Notes under the pieces: generated by a model | What the model was told of the DNA's origin: nothing | Database searches by the model: none | What the model saw: the letters and a program-made list of their open reading frames with translations, nothing else | Made by a program: the position numbers and the translations under genes | From: UBA7236 sp044227505 | GTDB lineage: Bacteria; Bacteroidota; Bacteroidia; Chitinophagales; BACL12 | Reading direction: 5' to 3' | Assembly: GCA_044227505.1 (NCBI GenBank) | Contig: JBGAWP010000022.1 | Location: 1-53,901, forward strand | Length of the DNA stretch: 53,901 nt | Shown: positions 33,482 through 41,826 of the stretch, piece by piece | How the letters are laid out: each line of letters opens with the position of its first letter | How positions within the stretch are numbered: position 1 is the first letter of the stretch

Positions 33482-34768
33482 ATGTCAGACAAAGCGTTTA
33501 TAAAACTTGGTGAAAAAGAGATTGAATTACCAATTTATGTGGGTACCGAAGGGGAAGAGTCGATTGATATCAATAAATTGCGCGATCTTACCGGATATGT
33601 TACACTCGATAGTGGTTATAAAAATACCGGTGCAACAAAAAGTGCCATCACCTTTTTAGATGGTGAACAAGGTATTTTGCGTTACCGCGGTTACCCTATT
33701 GAACAGCTTGCTGAAAAATCGAACTTTTTAGAAGTTTCTTATTTACTGTTATATGGGGAATTACCTACCAATGATCAATATGTGGCTTTCAGCGAAAATA
33801 TTTCAAATCATACTTTGGTACATGAGGATGTGAAAAAATTCTTTGATGGCTTTCCTTCCTTTGCGCATCCGATGGGTCAATTGTGTTCATTGATGTGTAC
33901 CTTGTCTAGTTTTTACCCTGATTCATTAAATCCAAATGCATCTAAGGAGGAAATTGACCTTACCTTGGTTCGTATTCTCGCAAAAATGCCAACACTCGTT
34001 TCCTGGATACATAAAAAATCAGTTGGTCACCCTATCATGTATCCTCAGAATAAATACGATTATGTTACTAATTTTCTTTACATGACATTTGGGATGCGAA
34101 CAGAAGAATATTCTCCGGACCCGATTGTTGTGGATGCTTTAGATAAACTTTTAATATTACATGCCGATCACGAACAAAACTGTTCTACTTCTACAGTTAG
34201 AATGGTTGGTTCTTCACAGGCAAATACTTATGCCAGCGTTGCTGCTGGAGTTGCCGCTTTATGGGGGCCACTGCATGGTGGCGCAAATCAGCAGGTTATC
34301 GAAATGCTGGAGATCATAAAATCTGACGGTGGAAATGTTGGAAAATTTGTAGAAAAAGCAAAAGATAAAAACGACAACTTCCGTTTAATGGGATTTGGAC
34401 ACAGAGTTTATAAGAATTTCGATCCGCGTGCAAAAATTATTAAAGAAGCATGTGACAATGTGTTGAATAAATTGGGTGTTCATGATCCTGTTTTGGATAT
34501 TGCAAAACAATTGGAAGAAGTGGCACTAAAGGATAGTTATTTTGTAGAAAGAAAATTATATCCAAACGTGGATTTCTATAGCGGAATTATTTATCGCGCA
34601 ATGGGATTCCCAACCGAAATGTTTACTGTACTTTTTGCCTTAGGCCGTTTACCGGGTTGGTTGGCGCAATGGAAAGAAATGCGTGAAGCAAACGAACCAA
34701 TCGGTCGCCCACGTCAAATATATACCGGAAAAACCCAACGCGATTACATGAATATTGCGATACGGTAA
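33482..34768 (+). CDS. gltA: Citrate synthase
   Basis: 428 residues, type II hexameric-type citrate synthase, first step of the TCA cycle (oxaloacetate + acetyl-CoA to citrate). The catalytic triad is present: His265 (GPLHGGAN), His307 (GFGHRVYKNFDPRA) and Asp364 (NVDFYSG), matching E. coli His264, His305 and Asp362 closely. The N-terminal domain of 50 residues found in Gram-negative enzymes is included. The start is set by the -7 box at 33431. It is monocistronic, followed by a repeat-rich gap. Confidence 0.95.
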   Translation: MSDKAFIKLGEKEIELPIYVGTEGEESIDINKLRDLTGYVTLDSGYKNTGATKSAITFLDGEQGILRYRGYPIEQLAEKSNFLEVSYLLLYGELPTNDQYVAFSENISNHTLVHEDVKKFFDGFPSFAHPMGQLCSLMCTLSSFYPDSLNPNASKEEIDLTLVRILAKMPTLVSWIHKKSVGHPIMYPQNKYDYVTNFLYMTFGMRTEEYSPDPIVVDALDKLLILHADHEQNCSTSTVRMVGSSQANTYASVAAGVAALWGPLHGGANQQVIEMLEIIKSDGGNVGKFVEKAKDKNDNFRLMGFGHRVYKNFDPRAKIIKEACDNVLNKLGVHDPVLDIAKQLEEVALKDSYFVERKLYPNVDFYSGIIYRAMGFPTEMFTVLFALGRLPGWLAQWKEMREANEPIGRPRQIYTGKTQRDYMNIAIR

Positions 34769-34784
34769 GGGAATTGAGAATGGA

Positions 34785-34932
34785 GAGTTGAGAGTTGAGA
34801 ATGGAACAGCTGGAAAAAAATGGCCAAGTCAGGAGTTAATAGTCATTGGTCAGGAGTCATTAGTCATTGGTCAGGTGGCATAACTTAGGGTTATACGGGA
34901 TTCAACTCATTACTCATAACTCATTACTCATT
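34785..34932. repeat. Heptanucleotide tandem repeats downstream of gltA
   Basis: Short runs of 7-bp units: GAGAGTT twice, AGTCATT and GGTCAGG interleaved (34843-34875), and ACTCATT four times with one variant (34905-34932). Similar units recur at 36990, 38345, 38501 and 51921. Confidence 0.7.
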
Positions 34933-35370
34933 CACATAAAGCACATCCTTAATTCCAAATTTACTCTCATAAGCCCTCGTTTCTTCTTCCGATTCAAAAA
35001 TTTTAATTATTGCATAATTAGCATTGGCAATTTCGGTGGAATCGCCGAGGTTAATAATTAATGCATTGTTCGTTATATTTTCAAGGCAAACATCCAGCAA
35101 ACAATATTTATCGGGATACGATGTATCTTCATCCAGCTTTTTTCCCGGTGCATAATACTCCACTTCTAATTTACGAATGATGGTGCAGAATTCATTGGGT
35201 TGGTTTCTGAATGGTTCCGTTTCCGTAATATTCGAAGGATCTGAATTATCGGAAACTTCATCAGAACTCGAAACAAATACTTCTTCTTTTTCAGTTGTTG
35301 ATGTGGTCCTGTTGCAGCTGAAAAAAACAAGACCCGTTACAAGGATTAGGTATGAAATTTTTTTGACCAT
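34924..35370 (-). CDS. Hypothetical lipoprotein, 148 aa
   Basis: A lipoprotein signal (VKKISYLILVTGLVFFSC, Cys19) is followed by an acidic, Ser/Thr-rich linker and a globular domain of about 90 residues with no recognised family. Export to the outer membrane is plausible because residues after Cys lack an obvious retention signal, but the rule differs in Bacteroidota. It follows the DUF4442 gene by two bases, so the two likely share a transcript; the stop lies inside heptamer repeats. Confidence 0.6.
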   Translation of the reverse strand: MVKKISYLILVTGLVFFSCNRTTSTTEKEEVFVSSSDEVSDNSDPSNITETEPFRNQPNEFCTIIRKLEVEYYAPGKKLDEDTSYPDKYCLLDVCLENITNNALIINLGDSTEIANANYAIIKIFESEEETRAYESKFGIKDVLYVNE

Positions 35371-35372
35371 AC

Positions 35373-35870
35373 TTATTGTTTAGATTTAAACGACCATATA
35401 ACGGAAAACTCGGATACAATAGTGCCGTTTTTTAATTTACCTGTAGATTTTGTTTTAACGGTCACTCCTTCACCGCTTAAAATAGCCTTGTCAACAGTAT
35501 CAAATATTTCGTTTCCGCTTTCGCAGGTAAAATAAATTCGTTCCGTCGCTTTTTTAATAAAATTACCCTCAACATTTAATACTAACATAGATACCTTTTT
35601 AGGTGCGCCCTGAATTGCCATCAATCCCAATACACCTGTACTCATTTCTGCTGCCATTGCCTGTGTTGCAAAATATACACTTTTAAACGGATTTTGTGAA
35701 AACCATTTGAATGGTACACTCACTATACTTTTTTCCTTCGACAATTCTCTCACCTGTAAACCTGCCAATAAAGCAATGGGCATTTTTTGTAATAAATATA
35801 ATTTAAACAACCATTTATTGGTTAGGTTGGATCTGAATTTATTTTGTTTAAGATTTAATTGTTGTCCCAT
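35373..35870 (-). CDS. DUF4442 hot-dog-fold protein (thioesterase-like)
   Basis: 165 residues of the DUF4442 family, a hot-dog fold related to acyl-CoA thioesterases. Family features: PIALLAGLQVRELSKEKSIV early, then FKSVYFATQAMAAEMSTGVL, where the helix carries the usual Ala/Glu/Met pattern, and an amphipathic strand set at the end. Catalytic activity is inferred. It sits 16 bases past the aat gene on the same strand and two bases before the lipoprotein gene, forming part of a run clpS, aat, DUF4442, lipoprotein. Confidence 0.78.
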   Translation of the reverse strand: MGQQLNLKQNKFRSNLTNKWLFKLYLLQKMPIALLAGLQVRELSKEKSIVSVPFKWFSQNPFKSVYFATQAMAAEMSTGVLGLMAIQGAPKKVSMLVLNVEGNFIKKATERIYFTCESGNEIFDTVDKAILSGEGVTVKTKSTGKLKNGTIVSEFSVIWSFKSKQ

Positions 35871-35886
35871 TATTTATATTTTTAAC

Positions 35887-36600
35887 TTAGTTAACTACCG
35901 GATTTGCATTAAGATTTAAAATATCATTCCAATTTCCGGTAATTGTGTTATCCTGTAATCCTTTTTCTAATAGGGCAAGAAAGATATTTCTTTCCATTTT
36001 TTTAGCGCCCAAAGTTGCAAGGTGATCATTATAAACCTGACAATCTATTAATGTGAATTTTTTTTCCATCAAGGCTTTTACTAAAAAAATAAATCCATAT
36101 TTACTTGCATTGCTCACCTTACTAAACATACTTTCTCCAAAAAAACAAGAACCTAAACTAATGCCATATAATCCTCCAACCAACTTTTCGTTTTTATAAA
36201 CCTCTACAGAGTGTGCAAGGCCTGCCTCAAATAGTTTTGTGTATGCTTCAATAAAATTCTTATCTATCCACGTTTCCTGTTGACCTTTGCGTTTAACAGT
36301 TTTACAATTTTTAATTACCTTAATAAATTGTTGATCATAACTAACCCTGAAATATTGTTTCTTAATTAGCTGTTGCATGCTTTTCGAAACCTTTAATTCC
36401 CCAGGAATAAGCACACACCTTGGATCCGGACTGAACCAGTAAATTTCTTCATTTTCAATAAACCATGGAAAAATTCCCGAAGCATAGGCAAGTAATAACC
36501 GATCTTTTGATAAATCTCCACCTATTGCCAACAGTCCATCCTCATTTGCAAATTGCGGATCCGGAAAAAGTAATCTTTCATCTAATTGCCAAACAGGCAT
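35887..36600 (-). CDS. aat: Leucyl/phenylalanyl-tRNA-protein transferase
   Basis: 237 residues. Aat transfers Leu or Phe from tRNA to the N-terminus of proteins starting with Arg or Lys, making them N-degron substrates of ClpS/ClpAP. The family motifs are present: FPWF, WFSPDPRCVL, ETWI, HSVEV and LVGGLYGISLGSCFFGESMF. The length fits the family. It begins six bases downstream of the clpS stop, same strand, an arrangement that matches its pathway. Confidence 0.95.
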   Translation of the reverse strand: MPVWQLDERLLFPDPQFANEDGLLAIGGDLSKDRLLLAYASGIFPWFIENEEIYWFSPDPRCVLIPGELKVSKSMQQLIKKQYFRVSYDQQFIKVIKNCKTVKRKGQQETWIDKNFIEAYTKLFEAGLAHSVEVYKNEKLVGGLYGISLGSCFFGESMFSKVSNASKYGFIFLVKALMEKKFTLIDCQVYNDHLATLGAKKMERNIFLALLEKGLQDNTITGNWNDILNLNANPVVN

Positions 36601-36606
36601 AGGAAA

Positions 36607-36885
36607 TTATTCTATTGTAGCATTAATACCTCTGTCAACAAGTTGTTCGCGCATCGGTTTTAATATTTCGCGCATTCCTTGCTGAACAGCGTATTTCCCT
36701 TTAAAGTGAATTATAAACGCACATTGTTCTGCCTGTTCAGCAGTGTGTTTGCAAATTTCAACAAGGCTTTCGATCACCCATTCAAAAGTGTTTACATCGT
36801 CATTATGTACAACTAATCTCGCACCGGTTATATCCCCGATGAATTCGTCAACATCAATTCTTACGTCTGTTAAAATAGCTCCCAC
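36607..36885 (-). CDS. clpS: ClpS-type Clp protease adaptor
   Basis: 92 residues from a GTG at 36885; the frame also reads to a TTG at 36924 and contains no ATG near its start. I prefer the GTG because a TACCTTTG -7 box (36902-36909, minus strand) lies inside the longer version. ClpS motifs: LVVHNDDVNTFEWVIESL, the substrate-binding core with the His/Asn-Asp-Asp signature, then FIIHFKGKYAV. ClpS delivers N-degron proteins to ClpA/ClpC. The aat gene follows directly. True start uncertain. Confidence 0.85.
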   Translation of the reverse strand: MGAILTDVRIDVDEFIGDITGARLVVHNDDVNTFEWVIESLVEICKHTAEQAEQCAFIIHFKGKYAVQQGMREILKPMREQLVDRGINATIE

Positions 36886-36969
36886 TTGAGGTAATTTACC
36901 GCAAAGGTACAGGTTTTTTGCCAAACAGAGGTAGAAATAGCCTTTTAACCATGTCAGTACCAGTCTAAA

Positions 36970-37017
36970 GCCTCTCTCAGAGCCCTCTAAATACTAAATT
37001 CTATATACTATATACTA
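36970..37017. repeat. Intergenic repeat with CTCAGAGCCCTCTAA motif and TATACTA heptamers
   Basis: CTCAGAGCCCTCTAA at 36976-36990 is followed by TATACTA-type units. The same motif in reverse complement (51945-51959) sits next to TAGTAKT heptamers at 51921-51946. Confidence 0.55.
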
Positions 37018-37662
37018 TTATGGCGCAAGCCGTTTTATCTTCCAATTTTCACCTTCCATTTTTTCATAAACCAACCTATCGTGAAGCCTGTTGCTTCTTC
37101 CTTGCCAAAACTCCAGTGTTTCGGGCATTAAAATATATCCACCCCAATGATCCGGCCTTTTTATCTCTCCTTTTAACTGTATTTCGATAAATTTTTGCTC
37201 AAGCCATTCTCTGCTTTCAATTTCCCTGCTTTGGGGAGAGATAACAGCACCTGCCTGACTTCCTATAGGTCGGCTATAAAAATATTCGTCATTTTCTTTT
37301 TCTGAAATTTTTTCAATTTTACCGCTTATTCTGATCTGCCTTTCCAATGCGCCCCACCAGAAATTCAAGCATGCATTCGGATTTTGTTCCAGATCATGTC
37401 CTTTTTTACTCAGGTAATTTGTGAAAAAAATAAATCCCTTGCCATTAAATTCCTTTAAAAGCACAACTCTTGATGAAGGTTTTCCATCCGGCGATACTGT
37501 AGATAAAACCATGGCATTTGGTTCGGGAATGCCGGCTTTACCTGCCTCCTCAAACCAGGAAGCAAACTGCAATAATGGTGACGGATACATGTTTGTGATA
37601 TCCAGTTCGCCGCTTTCGTAATTTTCTCTCAGATGATGTATATTTCCTTCAACAGGCTGCAT
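37018..37662 (-). CDS. pdxH: Pyridoxamine 5'-phosphate oxidase
   Basis: 214 residues. FMN enzyme converting pyridoxine or pyridoxamine 5'-phosphate to PLP. Family features: SSRVVLLKEFNGKGFIFFTN (FMN phosphate binding), KKGHDLEQNP, the WWGALERQIRISG motif, IGSQAG..SPQS, and the C-terminal EFWQGRSNRLHDR. Length and start agree with the family. It appears to stand alone and is followed by a repeat-rich gap with no clear terminator. Confidence 0.95.
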   Translation of the reverse strand: MQPVEGNIHHLRENYESGELDITNMYPSPLLQFASWFEEAGKAGIPEPNAMVLSTVSPDGKPSSRVVLLKEFNGKGFIFFTNYLSKKGHDLEQNPNACLNFWWGALERQIRISGKIEKISEKENDEYFYSRPIGSQAGAVISPQSREIESREWLEQKFIEIQLKGEIKRPDHWGGYILMPETLEFWQGRSNRLHDRLVYEKMEGENWKIKRLAP

Positions 37663-37751
37663 GTCAGTTAAGTTAAGTTAATTTCACTGCAAATTTTAGC
37701 AATTATTCGCTAACAAATCATAACTTGCGTCAATATTCGTTAACTAAATTA

Positions 37752-38345
37752 ATGTCGCTGCACACAAGAAAGTTTCGGTTTCTGGTTCCCCTTTTATTCT
37801 CCTGTTATTCGTTTTTTACGGCATCTGCACAGAATAATTTGATTCAACTTTCCGGAATTATAACAGATGAACGATCAAATTTACCTGTATCCTACGCAAC
37901 AGTTATTGTTGAAAGTGAATACAGGGGCGTAAATGCAACAATGGAAGGATTTTTTTCCATCGTTGTGGCGCGAAATGACACCCTACAATTTTCTGCCCTG
38001 GGCTATAAACCGAAATATTATGTAGTTCCTGATACTGGATCAGATAACATCGCTTCCATTGCTGTTTTTCTCAAAAAAGATACGATTACGCTTGACGTGG
38101 TTGAAATATACCCCTGGCCAAGTCCTGAGGACTTCAGGGATGCCTTTCTCGCATATCAGGAAAACAGACAGTATACCGTAGGCCCTATCCCGGGATTAAA
38201 ATCACCCGGTGAAATTGATACGGTGCCAAAACCACCATCCCCGATAATGAATCCAATTTCATTCTTCTATGAAGAGGTTATTAAACCTATTCAATGGCAA
38301 AAACGAAAACGCAATATGCCGGCGCAACTTCCGGAGTGGAAATAG
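37752..38345 (+). CDS. Carboxypeptidase-like regulatory domain protein
   Basis: 197 residues from the ATG at 37752 (an upstream TTG is less likely). A signal peptide (about 1-27, ending TASAQ) is followed by one beta-sandwich domain of the CarbopepD_reg type (LSGIITDERSNLPVSYATVI, then GFFSIVVARNDTLQFSALGY), the same domain found at the N-terminus of TonB-dependent receptors. The rest is Pro-rich. It is probably a periplasmic or outer-membrane-associated protein; role unknown. Heptamer repeats begin at its stop codon. Confidence 0.75.
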   Translation: MSLHTRKFRFLVPLLFSCYSFFTASAQNNLIQLSGIITDERSNLPVSYATVIVESEYRGVNATMEGFFSIVVARNDTLQFSALGYKPKYYVVPDTGSDNIASIAVFLKKDTITLDVVEIYPWPSPEDFRDAFLAYQENRQYTVGPIPGLKSPGEIDTVPKPPSPIMNPISFFYEEVIKPIQWQKRKRNMPAQLPEWK

Positions 38346-38404
38346 GAGAGAGGAGAAAGGAGAAAGGAGAAAGGAGAAAGGAGAAAGGAGAAAGGAGAAA
38401 GGAG
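38345..38404. repeat. GGAGAAA heptamer array
   Basis: Seven perfect GGAGAAA units (38352-38400), with a variant at each end. It starts at the stop codon of the preceding gene. Confidence 0.85.
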
Positions 38405-38500
38405 TTTACGCTGATCGCTGAAGAAAATTTACACTCTCACATATTATACTCTCACAGAAATTTAATTTCGGAGGATACATTATCATGCAAACGATAAACT

Positions 38501-38542
38501 ACTCATTACTCATTACTCATTACTCATTACTCATTACTCATT
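38501..38542. repeat. ACTCATT heptamer array
   Basis: Six perfect ACTCATT units. From 38543 to 38700 the DNA is C-rich with degenerate ACTCACC-type units. The whole 388-bp gap 38346-38733 holds no gene. Confidence 0.85.
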
Positions 38543-38733
38543 CATCAAAGTTTTCAATCGAAGGACAAATTTCCTCCCCACCACTCCCCACCCACTCACT
38601 CACTCACCACTGACCATTCACCACTCACCCACTCACCCCTCCCCACCCAGTGATATATATCACCCCAAACTCAAACCTAACTCATATTTCCTGTGCTAAC
38701 ATCAATACTAATTTTGCCTTATAAATTTTTATT

Positions 38734-39987
38734 ATGGCAACTCGAAATATAGTAATACTTGGAGCTGGTTCAGCTGGGACAATGATGGCGAATCACCTCA
38801 AACACAAGTTGCACGATCATGATTGGAAAATTACAATAATAGATGAAGCAACAACACATTATTATCAACCCGGATTTTTATTTCTCCCTTTTGGAATTTA
38901 TGATGAACATGAGATTCAAAAACCGATCACCAAATATATTCCACATGGTGTGGAATTTATATCTTCTCAAATTCAAAAAATAGAACCCGACAACAATCGT
39001 GTTCTCTTAAATAATAATACACAGGTGCCCTATGATATTCTGATCATTGCATCCGGTTGTAGCATTGCACCTGAAGAAACTGAGGGAATGAAAGGAAAAT
39101 TATGGTATAAAGATATTTTCGACTTTTATTCATTTGAAGGCGCAAAGGCATTGCATGATAAATTAAAAAGCTGGGAAGGTGGAAGGCTTGTTGTGCATAT
39201 AACGGAAATGCCGATTAAATGTCCGGTTGCGCCGTTGGAATTTGTTTTTCTGGCAGATGATTATTTTAAGCATAAGGGTATGCGGGATGAAGTGGAAATT
39301 ACTTATGTTACACCTTTAAGCGGTGCCTTTACAAAACCCTTTGCATCCAAAAAACTTGGACACCTTATCGAAGAAAAAAACATTAAACTCGTAACAGATT
39401 TTAATGTTGAGAAAATTGATAATGAAGCAAAAAAAATAATTGATTATGGGGGAACTGAAGTTGCGTTTGATCTTTTAGTTACTGTTCCATTAAATAAAGG
39501 TGCAGAATTTATCGGGCGATCAGGTATGGGTGATGAATTGAATTATGTTTCAACAAATAAATTTTCATTGCAGTCAAATATAAAAGATAATATTTTCGCA
39601 ATAGGAGATGCAACCAGTTTGCCGGCTTCAAAAGCAGGATCAGTAGCGCATTTCGAATCGGAAATACTCACAGAAAATATTCTGCACTATATCAAGGGAG
39701 AGGAATTATCAGCTCATTTCGACGGCCATGCAAATTGTTTTGTTGAAACCGGAAATCACAAAGCATTATTAATTGATTTTAATTACGATCAGGAACCTGT
39801 GGATGGATCATTTCCATTTGCGGGTATTGGACCTATGTCGTTAATGGAGGAATCAATGTTAAATCATATGGGTAAACTAGGATTTAAATGGATATATTGG
39901 AATGTATTAATGCACGGACGAACAATTCCATTTATACATCCACAAATGTCGAAGGCAGGAAAACATATTCCCGTGCACGAACAATAA
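38734..39987 (+). CDS. Sulfide:quinone oxidoreductase-like FAD enzyme
   Basis: 417 residues. FAD-dependent pyridine-nucleotide-disulfide-oxidoreductase family of SQR type; oxidises sulfide to sulfane sulfur and passes electrons to quinone at the membrane. Visible: N-terminal dinucleotide motif VILGAGSAGTMMA, second FAD motif NIFAIGDATSLPASKAGS, and three Cys (109 in ASGCS, 163 in PIKCPVAPLE, 335 in HANCF) consistent with SQR catalysis. C-terminal amphipathic part likely binds the membrane. It heads a run with TusE-like and DsrE-like genes, supporting sulfur chemistry. Exact SQR type is not certain. Confidence 0.85.
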   Translation: MATRNIVILGAGSAGTMMANHLKHKLHDHDWKITIIDEATTHYYQPGFLFLPFGIYDEHEIQKPITKYIPHGVEFISSQIQKIEPDNNRVLLNNNTQVPYDILIIASGCSIAPEETEGMKGKLWYKDIFDFYSFEGAKALHDKLKSWEGGRLVVHITEMPIKCPVAPLEFVFLADDYFKHKGMRDEVEITYVTPLSGAFTKPFASKKLGHLIEEKNIKLVTDFNVEKIDNEAKKIIDYGGTEVAFDLLVTVPLNKGAEFIGRSGMGDELNYVSTNKFSLQSNIKDNIFAIGDATSLPASKAGSVAHFESEILTENILHYIKGEELSAHFDGHANCFVETGNHKALLIDFNYDQEPVDGSFPFAGIGPMSLMEESMLNHMGKLGFKWIYWNVLMHGRTIPFIHPQMSKAGKHIPVHEQ

Positions 39988-40027
39988 ATTACCAAATTAA
40001 TAAATTAACAAACTAATAAATGACAAA

Positions 40028-40339
40028 ATGGAAAAGGTAATCAATGGAGCAACAATCAAGGTGAATGAGGAAGGCTATCTCACCGATTTTACTCAGTGGA
40101 ATAAAACAATAGCAGAGGAGATCGCAAAACAGGAAGGTGTTAATGTACTGGACACAAAACACTGGGCTGTGATCAATTATTTGCAGGAACAACATAAAAA
40201 TAATGTTCCTATTACAATCCGTAAAGTTGGTTCAAGCGGAGTAACGGATATCAAAGAATTTTATTCTTTGTTTCCAAACGGGCCATTAAAAAAAGCCTCC
40301 AAAATTGCGGGAATACCAAAACCTGTTAGTTGTATTTAA
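40028..40339 (+). CDS. TusE/DsrC-family sulfur relay protein
   Basis: 103 residues. TusE/DsrC proteins carry persulfide on a C-terminal Cys. Visible: the N-terminal NEEGYLTDFTQWNKTIA motif, a helical middle and the C-terminal KIAGIPKPVSCI, with the conserved penultimate Cys102. The second Cys of true DsrC (11 residues before) is Ser91 here, as in TusE-like members. So it can hold one persulfide but cannot form the DsrC intramolecular trisulfide. It lies 40 bases after the SQR-like gene and 21 before the DsrE-like gene. Confidence 0.9.
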   Translation: MEKVINGATIKVNEEGYLTDFTQWNKTIAEEIAKQEGVNVLDTKHWAVINYLQEQHKNNVPITIRKVGSSGVTDIKEFYSLFPNGPLKKASKIAGIPKPVSCI

Positions 40340-40360
40340 TTCACAGTTAAAATTAATTAT

Positions 40361-40882
40361 ATGGAAGACCTATTAATGAAAGACGCACCGGCAATTAACG
40401 GTGTGGAAACAAAAGAACCCATTAAAAAAATGTGTTTTATCTTGTCAAAAGCAGGTATTGAAAGTGTGTATGCTTGTTTTATTATGGCCAATGGCGCGCG
40501 CATGGAAGGCATTGAAGCTGAAATATTTTTCACATTTTTTGGATTAGATGCAGTTCATAAAAAACGCCTTGAACATTTACATATTGCAACCGTAGGAAAT
40601 CCCGGAATGCATATTCCAACTTTTTTAGGTGGATTGCCGGGAATGGAAAGTTATGCTTCGAGAATGATGAAAAAACAAATGGAAGCTATGGACCTTCCAA
40701 CTATACACGAGTTTCTGGATATTCTTACTGCCTCAGGTGTAACCTTGCATGGATGTAAATTAGCTGCAGATATGTTCAAAATTAGTAAAGATGAACTTTA
40801 TGAAGGTGTTGAAGATATCATTACTATCGGCGATTTTTATCAACGGGCTGCAGGAAAAGGAACACATATCGTGTTTGTTTAA
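40361..40882 (+). CDS. DsrE/DsrF-like sulfur transfer protein
   Basis: 173 residues of the DsrE/DsrF/DrsH-like family (DsrE3-type). N-terminal Rossmann-like core with KKMCFILSKAG and YACFIMANGARMEGIEAEIF, and Cys132 in LHGCKLAADMF, the position of the active Cys of the family. It likely accepts sulfane sulfur from the SQR product or from the TusE-like protein. It is the third gene of the cluster, followed by a convergent flavin reductase gene. Confidence 0.85.
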   Translation: MEDLLMKDAPAINGVETKEPIKKMCFILSKAGIESVYACFIMANGARMEGIEAEIFFTFFGLDAVHKKRLEHLHIATVGNPGMHIPTFLGGLPGMESYASRMMKKQMEAMDLPTIHEFLDILTASGVTLHGCKLAADMFKISKDELYEGVEDIITIGDFYQRAAGKGTHIVFV

Positions 40883-40904
40883 TTAAATAAATTAAAGGAA
40901 GCTT

Positions 40905-41777
40905 TTAAATTAAATTATACTCTTTCAGGAGTAGAATTTTAAGAGCTTCCTTTGTTTCATTTTGCGATAACTTATTTTTTGCAATTTGATGAATTTCTTC
41001 TTCGCTTGCATTTGATGGAACTGAGGATTTAATTTTTTCAACTTCCACTTTTTCGGGATATTCAAATAAACTTCCTAATTGCCCCAGATCATTTCCGGAT
41101 AATATTTTACTATTTCGAACCGAAAATGGCAAAACATCTACACCAATGCCACAGGTATCTTTGGGTTGTGGTAATAAAAATAAAGACTCAGGTATTACAC
41201 GACAATAATAATCTCCACCCATTCTGGCTACAAGGTCCATTTTACGAGGGTCCATTCTGCCGTTCTCATCAAAAATATCTTCATTGATATGCATTAACAG
41301 AATTTCACTAATAATGATATTTCCTGCTCCACCGGTTTTTCCGGTGTAATATATATCCTTAACCTTGCATTCCATTTGAACAATGCTTTCTTTTACCCGA
41401 AAAGGTTTAACCATTTCAGATGTAATTGGAGTCAAACCGGTTTTTATAAATTCATTTACTCCTTTTGGAAATGGAGAACTTGCAAGACTCATTTGTTGAA
41501 CTATGGCGTAATTAACAATATTGATAACCACCTCACCCGTTGCTTCAACATTGTCAAGTGTGTTTTTTGTTGTATTGTCTCTTCCGCTTCGTGCAGGAGA
41601 AAAAATCACAGTCGGCGGATTTGATCCAACAGCATTAAAAAAACTGAACGGCGATAGGTTGGGATTTCCTTCAGCATCCATTGTGCTCGCAAATGCAATT
41701 GGCCGCGGAGAAATGGAGCCTAATATATACTGATGCATTTTAGGCATCGGAGTTTCAGCTGGATTTATTCTTAACAT
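40905..41777 (-). CDS. Flavin reductase family protein
   Basis: 290 residues. An FMN-binding split-barrel domain of the flavin reductase family: SPRPIAFASTMDAEGNPNLS, FFNAVGSNPPTVIFSPA and the long helix region after; a C-terminal extension of about 60 helical residues. Bacteroidota versions often sit with tyrosine/phenylalanine catabolism genes, as here next to fumarylacetoacetase (gap 49 bases). It probably supplies reduced flavin or is a component of an oxygenase system; the partner is not in this window. Confidence 0.85.
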   Translation of the reverse strand: MLRINPAETPMPKMHQYILGSISPRPIAFASTMDAEGNPNLSPFSFFNAVGSNPPTVIFSPARSGRDNTTKNTLDNVEATGEVVINIVNYAIVQQMSLASSPFPKGVNEFIKTGLTPITSEMVKPFRVKESIVQMECKVKDIYYTGKTGGAGNIIISEILLMHINEDIFDENGRMDPRKMDLVARMGGDYYCRVIPESLFLLPQPKDTCGIGVDVLPFSVRNSKILSGNDLGQLGSLFEYPEKVEVEKIKSSVPSNASEEEIHQIAKNKLSQNETKEALKILLLKEYNLI

Positions 41778-41826
41778 TAATATTGCAGATTAATTTTTAA
41801 AGATCAATATTTTTATAATACAGGAT

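Noticed and set aside
38294..38497. A 67-codon open frame running from the end of the carboxypeptidase-like gene through the GGAGAAA array
   Set aside because: It is the tandem repeat translated in an alternate frame (repeating Arg-Lys-Glu-Lys-Gly-Glu) and starts inside another gene; no real protein.
38501..38542. Regular repeats resembling a CRISPR array
   Set aside because: Units are 7 bp with no spacers and no cas genes are present; this is a heptamer microsatellite.
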